Of a stretch of DNA of 64,000 bases, positions 55,107-63,252 are shown one piece after another. A program made the position numbers and the translations under genes. Source of the DNA: Ruminococcus sp. CAG:254. Lineage in GTDB: Bacteria > Bacillota > Clostridia > Oscillospirales > Ruminococcaceae. Under the pieces are notes generated by a model. That model was not told the DNA's origin, did no database searches, and saw only the letters and a program-made list of their open reading frames with translations. Each line of letters starts with the position of its first letter. Positions within the stretch are counted from its first letter, which is position 1. Location: contig HF997977.1 of assembly GCA_000433635.1 (NCBI GenBank), positions 139,135-203,134 on the forward strand, given 5' to 3'.

Positions 55107-55802
55107 TTAATACTTTTCCCATACCGCATAAGCGACAAAATTTGTGGCATCCATGCTGTACCAAGTATGTTTATCTCGTCCATATTGATAAGCAGGCTGA
55201 TCATAATAATAGTAGTCATCTTCTACATTTACAACGCACAATTCCATTTTAGAAATCTTATCTTCGTCCATACAATCCTCTACACGTCGGTCAATGTATT
55301 CTGAATATTGACGTGTCTGTTTGGTACTGCCATAGCTAGTTACAGAATCACAATGTGGATAGTCTTCGGATTCATTACGCAATTCTGCTTTTACGGCTTC
55401 TTTAAGCTGCTTTTTTGAACAACCATAATTTTTCATAATTTGCTTTATGATCTCATCTGGAACCAGATCTAGAATATCATTTACATCTTCATCGTAAACA
55501 GCAACTAAATAAGCTCCAGCCGCTTTGCTACTGGATTTCATACCGTTTTTGCTTCGATTGCAAAATGCAATCACAATAATGAGAAGTACAAGAATACCAG
55601 CAACAATGAGAACCAATTGAATTGGATTCTTTTTGATTTTTGCGGCTGTATTTTGTGCAGTCGTTGAAAATGATGAACTTTGTTGTGAAGAAAATGAAGA
55701 GTTGGGCGATGTGACGGACGGTGGTGGAGTGGCTGCAGTTCCACACTTTGGACAGAATCTGGTAGTTTCACTGATTTGTGCACCACAGTTTTTACAAAAC
55801 AT
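55107..55802 (-). CDS. Zinc-ribbon membrane-anchored protein of unknown function
   Basis: A 231-residue protein. It opens with a zinc ribbon (CKNCGAQ...CPKCGTA), then a Ser/Thr/Pro/Gln-rich linker, one membrane helix near residues 60-80 (LVLIVAGILVLLIIVIAF) and an external domain of about 150 residues rich in Asp, Tyr and Lys. The outer part has an N-terminal segment like DUF4878-type lumazine or NTF2-like folds (AGAYLVAVYDEDVNDILDLV), but I cannot place it. Such zinc-ribbon membrane proteins are frequent and uncharacterised in Firmicutes. The start follows AGAAGGA. Confidence 0.72.
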   Translation of the reverse strand: MFCKNCGAQISETTRFCPKCGTAATPPPSVTSPNSSFSSQQSSSFSTTAQNTAAKIKKNPIQLVLIVAGILVLLIIVIAFCNRSKNGMKSSSKAAGAYLVAVYDEDVNDILDLVPDEIIKQIMKNYGCSKKQLKEAVKAELRNESEDYPHCDSVTSYGSTKQTRQYSEYIDRRVEDCMDEDKISKMELCVVNVEDDYYYYDQPAYQYGRDKHTWYSMDATNFVAYAVWEKY

Positions 55803-55972
55803 AAAAAAGTCCTTCTTTCTACATAAAAATGGGGGGATGATAGTCCTTTTCCATTTTACAAGAAATTGGATAAAAAGTCAAGAAAAACAAAGGATTCTTT
55901 TTTAATTTCTATAAATCCTACAATTGTTTCTGGAAATACTTATGGATAGTATACAAGAAATGGAATTTATGG

Positions 55973-56404
55973 GTGTATTTCTGTAGCCAAAAATGTTTCT
56001 GCACCCAGCATTTTTATCAAGTGATTTTTAAAATCAATATTTTAATTAGAATAAACATTGATGAAAAAACAGATTCTGCACTGTTGGATTTCTGCAAGAA
56101 TGAACAAATTCAGGTAGAAGTTTATTTCCCGATTGCACACAGGGAAGCCCTGAAAAATTCGGTTATCACAAAAATGGCAGCGAAATACGGCGTTTCTGCT
56201 GCACAGCTGTGCATTCGTTATGGTTTGCAGCTGGGAACGATTGCTTTGCCAAAAACAGCGAATCCAGAGCATATGAAAAACAATGCAGATATAGATTTTG
56301 TGATTACAGATATCGATTTCCAGACGCTATTGCAGATGGAAGAACTGCGGGATTATGGTGCATATAATATCTTCCCTGTATTCAGCGGAAAGCCATTGGT
56401 GTAA
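55973..56404 (+). pseudogene. Remnant of an aldo/keto reductase gene (C-terminal part only)
   Basis: From about 56036 the translation matches the last third of an aldo/keto reductase: RINIDEKTDSALLDFCKNEQ, the VEVYFPIAHREALKN segment, AAKYGVSAAQLCIRYGLQ, TIALPKTANPEHMKNN and the C-terminal IFPVFSGKPLV. About 125 residues remain of the usual 270-290; the NADPH site near the C terminus is kept but the catalytic Asp-Tyr-Lys-His part is missing. Upstream (55803-56030) I find no trace of the missing part, no ribosome site and no promoter, so this looks like a decayed gene. Confidence 0.72.
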
Positions 56405-56439
56405 GAAATTGAAATTGTTTTGGCAATGAAAAGTGAACA

Positions 56440-56832
56440 TCAGAAAAAAGGGTTGGATGCGTCTAGCCCTTTTTTGATACCAAGAGTATGAAGAATGGTT
56501 TTGAAATCGTTCCAGTTGGGCGGAAAATTATGCAATCCTTTGCATAGAAGAGAAATAGTATCGGTTTCAATTTCTAAGTTCCAATAAAATCCGGGGAAAA
56601 GTTCCATTGGAAAATCGAAATTAATTCTATTCCAGTCATTCAAATTTATATTCGTCATGCTTTCACAGAATGTGCCAATTTGGTCAGTGATGTCAATCGT
56701 GTAAGTATCAGAGCCATGATAACACTGCAAGTAAAAACGATTGTTTTGAATTTCCAGTATGATAAAATTTGTGATTGCAGAAAAATGAAAATCAAAATAT
56801 AAGAATCGAAAGCCATATAATTGATGGTGCAT
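56440..56832 (-). CDS. Hypothetical protein, possibly immunity-like (130 residues)
   Basis: A small soluble protein without a recognised family, starting MHHQLYGFRFLYFDFHFS. It is rich in aromatic residues and beta-prone stretches (NFIILEIQNNRFYLQCYHG, MELFPGFYWNLEIETD) and ends in a helix (DFKTILHTLGIKKGL). ATG 56832 follows AAAAGGAG at proper distance, which is the main evidence it is a gene. Size, composition and the cluster of other small unknown genes resemble orphan immunity genes of polymorphic toxin systems, but no toxin gene is present, so this is only a guess. Confidence 0.55.
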   Translation of the reverse strand: MHHQLYGFRFLYFDFHFSAITNFIILEIQNNRFYLQCYHGSDTYTIDITDQIGTFCESMTNINLNDWNRINFDFPMELFPGFYWNLEIETDTISLLCKGLHNFPPNWNDFKTILHTLGIKKGLDASNPFF

Positions 56833-56873
56833 CGTATCAACTCCTTTTGGTGCAGTATCAAATGTCAAGAGAA

Positions 56874-56910
56874 AACAGTTCCGAAAAATCCAGAAATTTT
56901 CGGAACTGTT
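56874..56910. repeat. Long inverted repeat between two small genes
   Basis: A 15-bp stem (AACAGTTCCGAAAAT with one extra A, and its complement at 56896-56910) across a short loop. On the minus strand TTTTCTC follows, so it could be a terminator for transcription running left, just upstream of the 56440-56832 gene. Confidence 0.6.
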
Positions 56911-56961
56911 TGCCGTTTACTTATCAGAGCATCTATGATATTCTATTTTCAGGAGGTGAGA

Positions 56962-57258
56962 ATGATGTTCATGAATGGTGAGTATGTCAAGACAATCGAA
57001 GATTTAAAGCGTTGTTTGAGTCTGGAAGAACTGGTTTACAATTACTACAGCGGAGAACTGGAAATCTGGCTTCGGAAAATTGGGGAAACCGAAAAGGCAG
57101 ACCAATTACAGCATATCCAGAAAGACAATGCCTATCTTCTTGTTCAGCTGTATGCAGTATTTGGATGGAATCCAGAACTTTCCGATGAAGAGATTCGGAG
57201 ATCAGAAGATTTTTCCGACAGAATGCAGAGAGAAAAGATTGCATCAATAGAATCATAA
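56962..57258 (+). CDS. Small hypothetical protein (98 residues)
   Basis: Starts MMFMNGEYVKTIEDLKRCLS and continues LEELVYNYYSGELEIWLRKI, an all-helical, soluble sequence. The pattern of a short strand, then NxxDL/LEELVxNYxxGxLxxWL recalls a small module found at the N terminus of varied Firmicutes proteins, which I know only as uncharacterised. ATG 56962 is close behind a perfect AGGAGGTGAG, so translation is well supported. The end overlaps the end of the convergent 57253-57792 gene by six bases. Confidence 0.65.
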   Translation: MMFMNGEYVKTIEDLKRCLSLEELVYNYYSGELEIWLRKIGETEKADQLQHIQKDNAYLLVQLYAVFGWNPELSDEEIRRSEDFSDRMQREKIASIES

Positions 57259-57792
57259 AAGTTCAATATCAATCATATCCGCAGCATCATAGCAATCTGA
57301 TACAGGCAAAAAAACTACCCAAGCATAAAGCATTCGGTTATGTTTTCGAGAAAATACAGCCGGATTTCTTACGATGGTGCAACAGATACCAGATTCTGTA
57401 CAGGAAGAATCGTAAGAATAAACATCTCCGCCATAAAATGCATCGGTACGAAAATCATAATCGGTATCGTATCCAATGAGGGCAATGCAAAATTTGTCAT
57501 CATGGTATTCGGTCATGACAGTGCTTTCATCAGAATCAAAGAATTCAAATGTGCGAATCGTTCCAACTTGAATATCAAGCATATCATCCAGTTGATAATT
57601 TAAGGTATCAATTCGGATTCGATGAATTTGTGTAGAGATGCCATTTTTAAAGATGTGCTGTTTGGTCGTGTAGTGGAATGAAATTGGCTGTCCAGAAATG
57701 GATACTGTGGCAGCTCCAAAGGGTGTTGGGATGCGGTTTGTTTCTATTTCTTGTTTGGAATATCCGCTATATAGTGTACTTGAAATGCCCAT
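57253..57792 (-). CDS. Hypothetical protein (179 residues)
   Basis: An unrecognised soluble protein starting MGISSTLYSGYSKQEIETNR. It is rich in beta-prone, Asp/Tyr-containing segments (IGYDTDYDFRTDAFYGGDVY) and contains a possible CxxxxxCC cluster (SSCTESGICCTIV). No signal peptide or membrane helix. It has both a good ribosome site (AAAGGAG) and a near-consensus promoter, so it is very likely expressed. Function unknown; it belongs to the accessory patch of small genes. Confidence 0.62.
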   Translation of the reverse strand: MGISSTLYSGYSKQEIETNRIPTPFGAATVSISGQPISFHYTTKQHIFKNGISTQIHRIRIDTLNYQLDDMLDIQVGTIRTFEFFDSDESTVMTEYHDDKFCIALIGYDTDYDFRTDAFYGGDVYSYDSSCTESGICCTIVRNPAVFSRKHNRMLYAWVVFLPVSDCYDAADMIDIELL

Positions 57793-57827
57793 TTTTTAGC
57801 TCCTTTTTCAAATAAAGTATTTGTTCT

Positions 57828-57856
57828 ATTTTACAATATACTAGATATTCTGTCAA
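57828..57856 (-). promoter_or_regulatory. Promoter of the 179-residue hypothetical gene
   Basis: On the minus strand exact TTGACA (57856-57851), 17 bases, TAAAAT (57833-57828). Confidence 0.8.
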
Positions 57857-57866
57857 TCTGATTTTT

Positions 57867-57895
57867 TTGACAAACAGAAGCGAATATGATATACT
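57867..57895 (+). promoter_or_regulatory. Promoter of the 172-residue gene
   Basis: Exact TTGACA (57867-57872), 17 bases, TATACT (57890-57895), with TGA before the -10. Its -35 lies ten bases from the -35 of the divergent promoter. Confidence 0.83.
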
Positions 57896-57936
57896 AAAAA
57901 TGCAGAAACAATTTTTCACAGAAGGAGTATTGCTTC

Positions 57937-58455
57937 ATGATAAAAAACTTAAAAGCAGATGAAAACAATTGGTTTTTAGAGGGAACATTTGATTCTGATT
58001 CGTTGTTTCAAGGGGAAATGTCAGTTTCCATTTTTACAGATGATGGAGCAACTGTTGAAGATGCGGAAGCCTGTATTGTACAGTATCAGCAACTAAAGAA
58101 AAATGCTGCTTTTTGTGCGAATCTACAGGAGATGCTAGCAGCATATTTTCTCTATATGTATGATGCATGGAAAGAGATGGAAATTTATGATGAGATTGTT
58201 GTAGAGATAGAACCTGTAAAACAGGGGTATGAAGCCGGTGAAAATTTATTGTCTTATCTTTCTAATCCCACATTGCTTGTCTATCCGCAAGAAATGGATG
58301 AAATCGGCTACGGAATTGAATGCGATTGTCCATGGGAGCCGGAACATTCATGTTTGATTTTGGTTCGGAATGAGAAACTGCTATATGTAGGGGAATCAGA
58401 TGGTTTAGATCCATGGGGAGAAGCAGAGGATTATCATTGTATCTGGGAATCATAA
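57937..58455 (+). CDS. DUF6985-like protein of unknown function
   Basis: A 172-residue soluble acidic protein. The N-terminal half has beta strands (MSVSIFTDDGATVEDAEACI) and a helical middle (LQEMLAAYFLYMYDAWKEM). The C-terminal part, DCPWEPEHSCLILVRNEKL followed by LYVGESDGLDPW, resembles the DUF6985 family of Firmicutes and Bacteroides, often found among immunity-like genes. I know no function. Clear promoter and GAAGGAG ribosome site. The gene ends seven bases before the end of the convergent mgtE gene, with no terminator visible between. Confidence 0.65.
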   Translation: MIKNLKADENNWFLEGTFDSDSLFQGEMSVSIFTDDGATVEDAEACIVQYQQLKKNAAFCANLQEMLAAYFLYMYDAWKEMEIYDEIVVEIEPVKQGYEAGENLLSYLSNPTLLVYPQEMDEIGYGIECDCPWEPEHSCLILVRNEKLLYVGESDGLDPWGEAEDYHCIWES

Positions 58456-58462
58456 AAAATCA

Positions 58463-59872
58463 TTACACCAACTTCAAGATGTTCAGAAGCAGAATCCAGC
58501 TCATACCATAATATGTGACAACTGCAATAAGGTCGTTTACAGTTGTAATCAGTGGGCCGGAAGCAACTGCCGGATCTACCCTGATTTTTTTGAAGAACAG
58601 CGGAATCAACGTGCCAACAGCACTGGAGATCAGCATAGCAAGTATCAAGGACACCCCAATACAGCCGGAAATTGCGAAAGAAAACAAGATGGTCTTATGT
58701 TTGAACAGCATAATATATAGCCCGACCATCACAAAAGACAAAACGCCTAATAGCAATCCATTGAAAAATCCGACACGCATTTCTTTTCCAATAAGCTTGA
58801 GTTTCTTTTGGAATGTTAAGTTTTCGTCCATCAACACCCGAATTGTAACAGCAAGAGATTGTGTGCCGACATTTCCGGACATATCCAAAATCAAAGACTG
58901 AAATGCCATGATTAGCGTCAGCTGTGCAACGACTTTTTCAAATGCTCCAACAACGACGGATACTAAAAGACCTAGCAATAGCAGTGCGAACAGCCACGGC
59001 AATCGTTTTTTCATGCTCTGTTTGAGTGGCTCGTTTAAATCTTCCTCAGCGGTTAAACCAGCCAGTTTTGCGTAATCTTCTCCCATTTCTTCATCTACAA
59101 CATCAATCAAGCTTTGAGCAGTGATAACACCAAGCAACTTGTTTTGATTATCCAGCACTGGAATCAGGTCTTCCGAATAATCTTTCAGTTGTTCCATGCA
59201 AGCATCAATTGTTTCATTTGCGTATACATAGGGGAATGAAGTTGCAATTAGATGCTCCAGCGGCACATGACTTCTTGCAGTGATAAGGTCTTTCAGTGCA
59301 ATTGCACCATAAAAACAGTCTGTATCATCGACCACAAACAGCGTGGAAATGTTGTCATTTTCTTCAGCCTGTCGAACGAGTTCTTTCATCGCATCTTTTA
59401 CCGTGAGATTTTCCCGTAAAATGATACAATTTGTAGTCATCTTGCTGCCGATTTCGTCCTCATCAAAAGAAGCGATTAACTGGATTTCTTTTCTGATGTC
59501 TTCATCCAGTGCATCAATTATCAGTTCTCGTTTTTCTTTTCCGATCGTGTGAAGAATTTCTACTGCGGCATCTGTTTCTAATTCGGCGAGAATTTCGGTA
59601 ACTTTTTTCAGTGGAATTTCGTTCAGGTATGCACCTGCTTGTGTTTCTTCCAGATGGGAAAAGGCTTCTGCGAGCATCTCAGCCGGACAGATGCGAAAGA
59701 TTTTTTTCCGTTCTTGCTCATTCAATTGTTCTATTACGTCTGCAATATCACTGCCGTGATAGTTCTCCAACTGATTCAGAATTACCTTGGGAGAGCCATT
59801 TCCTTTGACAATCTTGATGATTTCACTTTCATAGTTTGGCTTTGTTGTCATTGTTGCAAGCATTTTTTCCAT
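58463..59872 (-). CDS. mgtE: Magnesium transporter MgtE
   Basis: A 469-residue magnesium channel/transporter. Residues 15-125 are the cytosolic MgtE N domain of helical repeats (YHGSDIADVIEQLNEQERKK). Residues 130-255 are a CBS pair that senses magnesium (MTTNCIILRENLTVKDAM, ITAQSLIDVVDEEMGEDY). From about 285 come five membrane helices with the pore segment (LPWLFALLLLGLLVSVVVGA, MSGNVGTQSLAVTIRVLM, and ASGPLITTVNDLIAVVTYYG). Asp in TVNDLIAV is the pore-site residue. ATG 59872 follows AAAGGAAGG. A long structured leader lies upstream (separate entry), so expression is probably controlled by RNA. Confidence 0.95.
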   Translation of the reverse strand: MEKMLATMTTKPNYESEIIKIVKGNGSPKVILNQLENYHGSDIADVIEQLNEQERKKIFRICPAEMLAEAFSHLEETQAGAYLNEIPLKKVTEILAELETDAAVEILHTIGKEKRELIIDALDEDIRKEIQLIASFDEDEIGSKMTTNCIILRENLTVKDAMKELVRQAEENDNISTLFVVDDTDCFYGAIALKDLITARSHVPLEHLIATSFPYVYANETIDACMEQLKDYSEDLIPVLDNQNKLLGVITAQSLIDVVDEEMGEDYAKLAGLTAEEDLNEPLKQSMKKRLPWLFALLLLGLLVSVVVGAFEKVVAQLTLIMAFQSLILDMSGNVGTQSLAVTIRVLMDENLTFQKKLKLIGKEMRVGFFNGLLLGVLSFVMVGLYIMLFKHKTILFSFAISGCIGVSLILAMLISSAVGTLIPLFFKKIRVDPAVASGPLITTVNDLIAVVTYYGMSWILLLNILKLV

Positions 59873-60138
59873 TTTGAACCTTCCTTTACTATATTTATTT
59901 TGAAAATAAGGATAGTAAAGTCAAAAGGGCATAAAAATTCCCCGCTTGAAGCATCAAACGGGGAAATCAGTAGGCAGGTTAAAAAAGACAGCAAACGCAG
60001 ACGTCTGTGTCCGTTTTGATCTGAAAATGCTGAATTTGTCCGTTTGACTGATAACTATCTCCGTTTGCCACTTTTTTTCACCTCACAGTATTTTGATATT
60101 CTTGCAGAAAAAGCAAATTTACGGTCTTATTTTAACAT
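59873..60138 (-). promoter_or_regulatory. mgtE leader RNA with competing hairpins; riboswitch candidate
   Basis: About 265 transcribed bases precede mgtE. Reading the minus strand, three copies of an AAACGGA motif occur (near 60067-60060, 60046-60039 and 60017-60010). The first, GGCAAACGG, can pair with CGTTTGCT near 59997-59990, just before six U at 59986-59981. The second, TCAAACGG, is complementary to CCGTTTGA in the 5' arm of the later terminator hairpin (59966-59933), giving mutually exclusive structures. A last hairpin (CTTTACTAT with ATAGTAAAG, 59920-59884) overlaps the ribosome site. I do not see the M-box consensus known from other mgtE leaders. Confidence 0.6.
59933..59966 (-). terminator. 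Intrinsic terminator inside the mgtE leader
   Basis: On the minus strand TTCCCCGTTTGA pairs with TCAAGCGGGGAA (one G-U), followed by five T, about 60 bases before the mgtE start codon. Confidence 0.8.
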
Positions 60139-60144
60139 CATAAA

Positions 60145-60173
60145 ATGATATGAATCTACCATGATTTTGTAAA
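60145..60173 (-). promoter_or_regulatory. Likely promoter of the mgtE transcript
   Basis: On the minus strand TTTACA (60173-60168), 17 bases, TATCAT (60150-60145). Both hexamers are one base off consensus. Confidence 0.6.
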
Positions 60174-60265
60174 CAACAAGTTAGAAAAACGTAAAGCACT
60201 GCAATTGGATGCAGGAACAGATAACCGTTTTTCATCGCCTAATAAAAAACAGATTGGATGTGATT

Positions 60266-60481
60266 ATGATGATGTGTGCTTATTATTTAAACGGGAACAA
60301 AAATAAACGCTGTGCGTTTTGCAAGTATTGGTATGACCCAACGAATCAATATATTCGACCTCAGAATCCGAAAAATGGAATCTGGAAGTTTGAAACGACA
60401 GCAAGATGTGTCTGTCTGAAAACAAATCTAGAAATGGGTGCTGGAATGCAGTGCAGCAAATTTGAAAATAAAATTGTTTAA
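60266..60481 (+). CDS. Small cysteine-rich conserved protein
   Basis: About 70 residues with five cysteines arranged as CAFCKYWYDPTN near the start, a middle segment KNGIWKFETTARCVCL and a late MQCSKFENK. The order Cys-x2-Cys, then single cysteines before a KFE/KYE end, recurs in small uncharacterised Clostridia proteins and suggests metal binding. Three consecutive ATG codons (60266, 60269, 60272) are possible starts, with only a weak GGATGTGA site in front. The other strand carries the mgtE leader further upstream. No promoter recognised. Confidence 0.55.
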   Translation: MMMCAYYLNGNKNKRCAFCKYWYDPTNQYIRPQNPKNGIWKFETTARCVCLKTNLEMGAGMQCSKFENKIV

Positions 60482-60601
60482 GCTTGAATTTTTAAAGTTT
60501 GCATGAAAGCATAAATAATTCATTAAGAATAATAACATTAGTTTTACTATCGAGAAGTTCTTAAGCAAATACACAGTTGACAGAAACATTATTGTAAAAA
60601 G

Positions 60602-60637
60602 AAACGGACTTCGCTGGAATAACGAAGTCCGTTTTTC
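60602..60637. terminator. Bidirectional terminator before the LRR dockerin gene end
   Basis: A 12-bp perfect stem (AAACGGACTTCG with 60623-60634) with TTTTTC after it on the plus strand and CTTTTTAC on the minus strand. Confidence 0.88.
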
Positions 60638-62899
60638 TTATTTTGCTGCAAGCAGTTTCTTTTTTAACAGACACAAGTCTATTATATCCAGTTGATTGTC
60701 TTCATTGCAATCCACTGCTTTCCAGTTTATCAGTTTTGTTTCCGGCATATCTAACAGCCATTTTTGCAGCAGTACCGCATCCGCCAGATTGCATACACCA
60801 TCTGCATTGCCATCGCCAGAAATGATTTCGGATAAGATTTGTATATGATTTTCTTCTGCATAACGAATGGCATTTTCATTTTGTGAAATCAAAAGGAAAC
60901 TATCTTTTACAGCATATCCATTATCATATTCATATCCAAAGGACTTTGTACCAAGCGTTGTATGTTCTCCGTTTAAGGTGAGCGTATTTAAGGAATCGCA
61001 ATCCAAAAATGCATACTCGCCAATGTTTTGGCAGCTTTTTGGGATGACAATTTTTGAAATAGATCGGCATCCGCTAAACGCTCTGTCTTCAATGATGTTG
61101 AGATTTTCCGGCAAGTTCAGCCCCTTTAAATTTGGGCAGTCATAAAAAGCATACTGTTCAATGGAATAGAGTGATTTCGGCAGATTGACCGATTCCAATG
61201 AAATACAATGTGCAAATGCAAATCTACTGATATGTGTGACAGTTTCCGGAATGACAACAGATTCCAGTTTTTCGCACCGTTCAAAGGCATACCAGTCAAT
61301 GACTGTGACGGGTTTTCCCTCTATTTCATCTGGAATGACAATATGAACTGCATTTTTATCACAACCATTGATTCTTACACCGGAATCTGTAACGGAATAG
61401 CTGAGAAAATCCAAGGATGTCCAATTCCAGTCGATTGCATCAGATGGCGTAATGGAAAGACTGCCTGTTTCTTTGAGTGCGTTCCAATCTAGTGAAAAGG
61501 AACATTGATCAGAAACATTTCCGCAGACATCGACACATTCTATTTCATAGATGGCATTGTCATCTGTAAAGTTGTAATCCGTCCAAATATTTTGTGTTGC
61601 ATTGCCGCCAACTTTTGCAGCAGGGACAATGTAATCATAAAGTTTCCCGTTCTTATAAATGTTGGTATGAACAACAGAAGTATTGTCTTTCATGCCTGTA
61701 AATGTAAATCTAGGAAGTTGTTTTCCATTGCTTTCTATGAGTTGAACTTCGATATTGGTTGGTGGTGTTGGCGGTTCGGATTCGATTTCACCAGTTTTCA
61801 GGTAGGTTTTTAGGCATTCATGAAACTGTGGGTCGGTGTTGTAAGGGGAGTAGTGATGTGGGTATGCAAAGCAAAATAAAGCATTTACAAATGGCTTTGC
61901 AGTTTCAAGTCTGGTTGTAAAATCTCGTACATTTTTGATACCGGAATAGGATACGCCATGCGGGGCAGTCATTCTTTCTGCATCTGGCTGCACGAACATT
62001 TCTGCATTTGTTCCAAGAAGAAGGGTTGTCCCACGATTTTTGTTGGAACGGTCGACTGCATTTCGATAGGCTTTTGTCCACTCGGCGAGATGTGCAACAT
62101 CCATACCACCACCGCCACAGCTATCCTGCGGACAAATCATATCGCCATTTCGAAACGGGATGCGGCTTAAAACATCCGACCAGTATTCTGTAAATCGGTC
62201 AATGTTGACGCTTGCGTAACCATAGCCAAAAATATTGACATAAGGGCTGAAAAGCAGCGGCATGGATTCATCCAAGGCGTTGCAATTCTCGATCACCATT
62301 GTAAACATTTCATCTAAACTGTCTGCATAAGCATCAATGCCAGTATCAGTATCCATATAAAGGGTATTATAAAGTTCTGTTACAAAGTAGAACCCATAGT
62401 AAGTATTTGGATAACGGGATTTATACTGGTTGTAGAGTTCTGTCGTAATTTCATTGCATTGTTTCATGTAAGTCTGATTGGCTTTTCTACCTGCTTCCGA
62501 AACGATGTCACTATTCCAAGCACAATCAAGCCCCATGCCAAGATAGAGTTTGATGTCATATTTTTCGCAGTAATATAGCAAGGGTTCTAATGCATCATAT
62601 GCAATGTAATCGCTCAAATAATCCAGTTTAGAGGGATAGTATACCGTCCACGTTCCATCAGAATTATGATTTGCGACATCGCCCATGATTAGATAGTCGA
62701 TACCGACCTCTTTTAATGCCTGCATTTCATTGTCCCATTGTTCTTCGTCATAGGTCATGTACAACCACGGCTGGATGAATGTTCCATCAATCTTTTCAAT
62801 GTGAGAAGATTCTGCCTGTGCGTGTATGTTGGACGGAATGAATAGAGTTAAGAACAGACTCAGGCATGATGCAATTGTAATCCAGAAATGGTTTTTCAT
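60638..62899 (-). CDS. Secreted dockerin protein with TIM-barrel-like (DUF4434-like) module and leucine-rich repeats
   Basis: A 753-residue exported protein. A signal peptide (FWITIASCLSLFLTLFIP, cleavage near AQA) leads to a module of about 340 residues resembling DUF4434/GH-like TIM barrels: GTFIQPWLYMTYDEEQWDNE, LKEVGIDYLIMGDVA, YDIKLYLGMGLD, YYGFYFVTELYNT, and MICPQDSCGGGGMD. A fibronectin-like segment follows (about 380-480). Then BspA-type leucine-rich repeats (VIPETVTHISRFAFAHCISL, LPKSLYSIEQYAFYDCPNL, VIPKSCQNIGEYAFLDC), and a C-terminal dockerin (DGNADGVCNLADAV and DCNEDNQLDIIDL). The start is ATG 62899 behind AGAGGT. Likely a cellulosome component acting on a glycan; the active-site residues cannot be named. 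Confidence 0.85.
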   Translation of the reverse strand: MKNHFWITIASCLSLFLTLFIPSNIHAQAESSHIEKIDGTFIQPWLYMTYDEEQWDNEMQALKEVGIDYLIMGDVANHNSDGTWTVYYPSKLDYLSDYIAYDALEPLLYYCEKYDIKLYLGMGLDCAWNSDIVSEAGRKANQTYMKQCNEITTELYNQYKSRYPNTYYGFYFVTELYNTLYMDTDTGIDAYADSLDEMFTMVIENCNALDESMPLLFSPYVNIFGYGYASVNIDRFTEYWSDVLSRIPFRNGDMICPQDSCGGGGMDVAHLAEWTKAYRNAVDRSNKNRGTTLLLGTNAEMFVQPDAERMTAPHGVSYSGIKNVRDFTTRLETAKPFVNALFCFAYPHHYSPYNTDPQFHECLKTYLKTGEIESEPPTPPTNIEVQLIESNGKQLPRFTFTGMKDNTSVVHTNIYKNGKLYDYIVPAAKVGGNATQNIWTDYNFTDDNAIYEIECVDVCGNVSDQCSFSLDWNALKETGSLSITPSDAIDWNWTSLDFLSYSVTDSGVRINGCDKNAVHIVIPDEIEGKPVTVIDWYAFERCEKLESVVIPETVTHISRFAFAHCISLESVNLPKSLYSIEQYAFYDCPNLKGLNLPENLNIIEDRAFSGCRSISKIVIPKSCQNIGEYAFLDCDSLNTLTLNGEHTTLGTKSFGYEYDNGYAVKDSFLLISQNENAIRYAEENHIQILSEIISGDGNADGVCNLADAVLLQKWLLDMPETKLINWKAVDCNEDNQLDIIDLCLLKKKLLAAK

Positions 62900-62959
62900 T
62901 GGCAATACCTCTTGTTTTCGTCAAATTTTGTGGTTTTATGCTGCTATTTTTTATGATTC

Positions 62960-62988
62960 ATTATACATTTTTTGAAATGAATTGTCAA
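62960..62988 (-). promoter_or_regulatory. Promoter of the LRR dockerin gene
   Basis: On the minus strand exact TTGACA (62988-62983), 17 bases, exact TATAAT (62965-62960). Confidence 0.88.
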
Positions 62989-63223
62989 CTATTTTGGAGC
63001 TGCTTCTATGCAGCAAAAATAATTGCATCATTTTAATTTTAAAATTTCCTGCATTTATCTAAACTGATTTTTAATATATATTTATGAATTAAGAAAATGT
63101 AATTTTCAGGAATTTATATAAAATTTATAATCGTCAAATTGTGCAACAATGCCAATTAGGGAAAGCTACATTTATATATTATGACGAAATCGACAGCTTC
63201 ATGTAATTTATCCAGTTAACTTA

Positions 63224-63252
63224 TTGACAGTTGCTCCCATTTAGTGTATAAT
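63224..63252 (+). promoter_or_regulatory. Consensus promoter far upstream of the last gene
   Basis: Exact TTGACA (63224-63229), 17 bases, exact TATAAT (63247-63252). The next start codon is 465 bases past the predicted transcription start. Confidence 0.82.

Noticed and set aside
59873..60138. Standard M-box magnesium riboswitch before mgtE
   Set aside because: The position fits, but the conserved AGGTGAGGCTCC and ACGCCAATGGGT segments are not there; kept as an unassigned leader.
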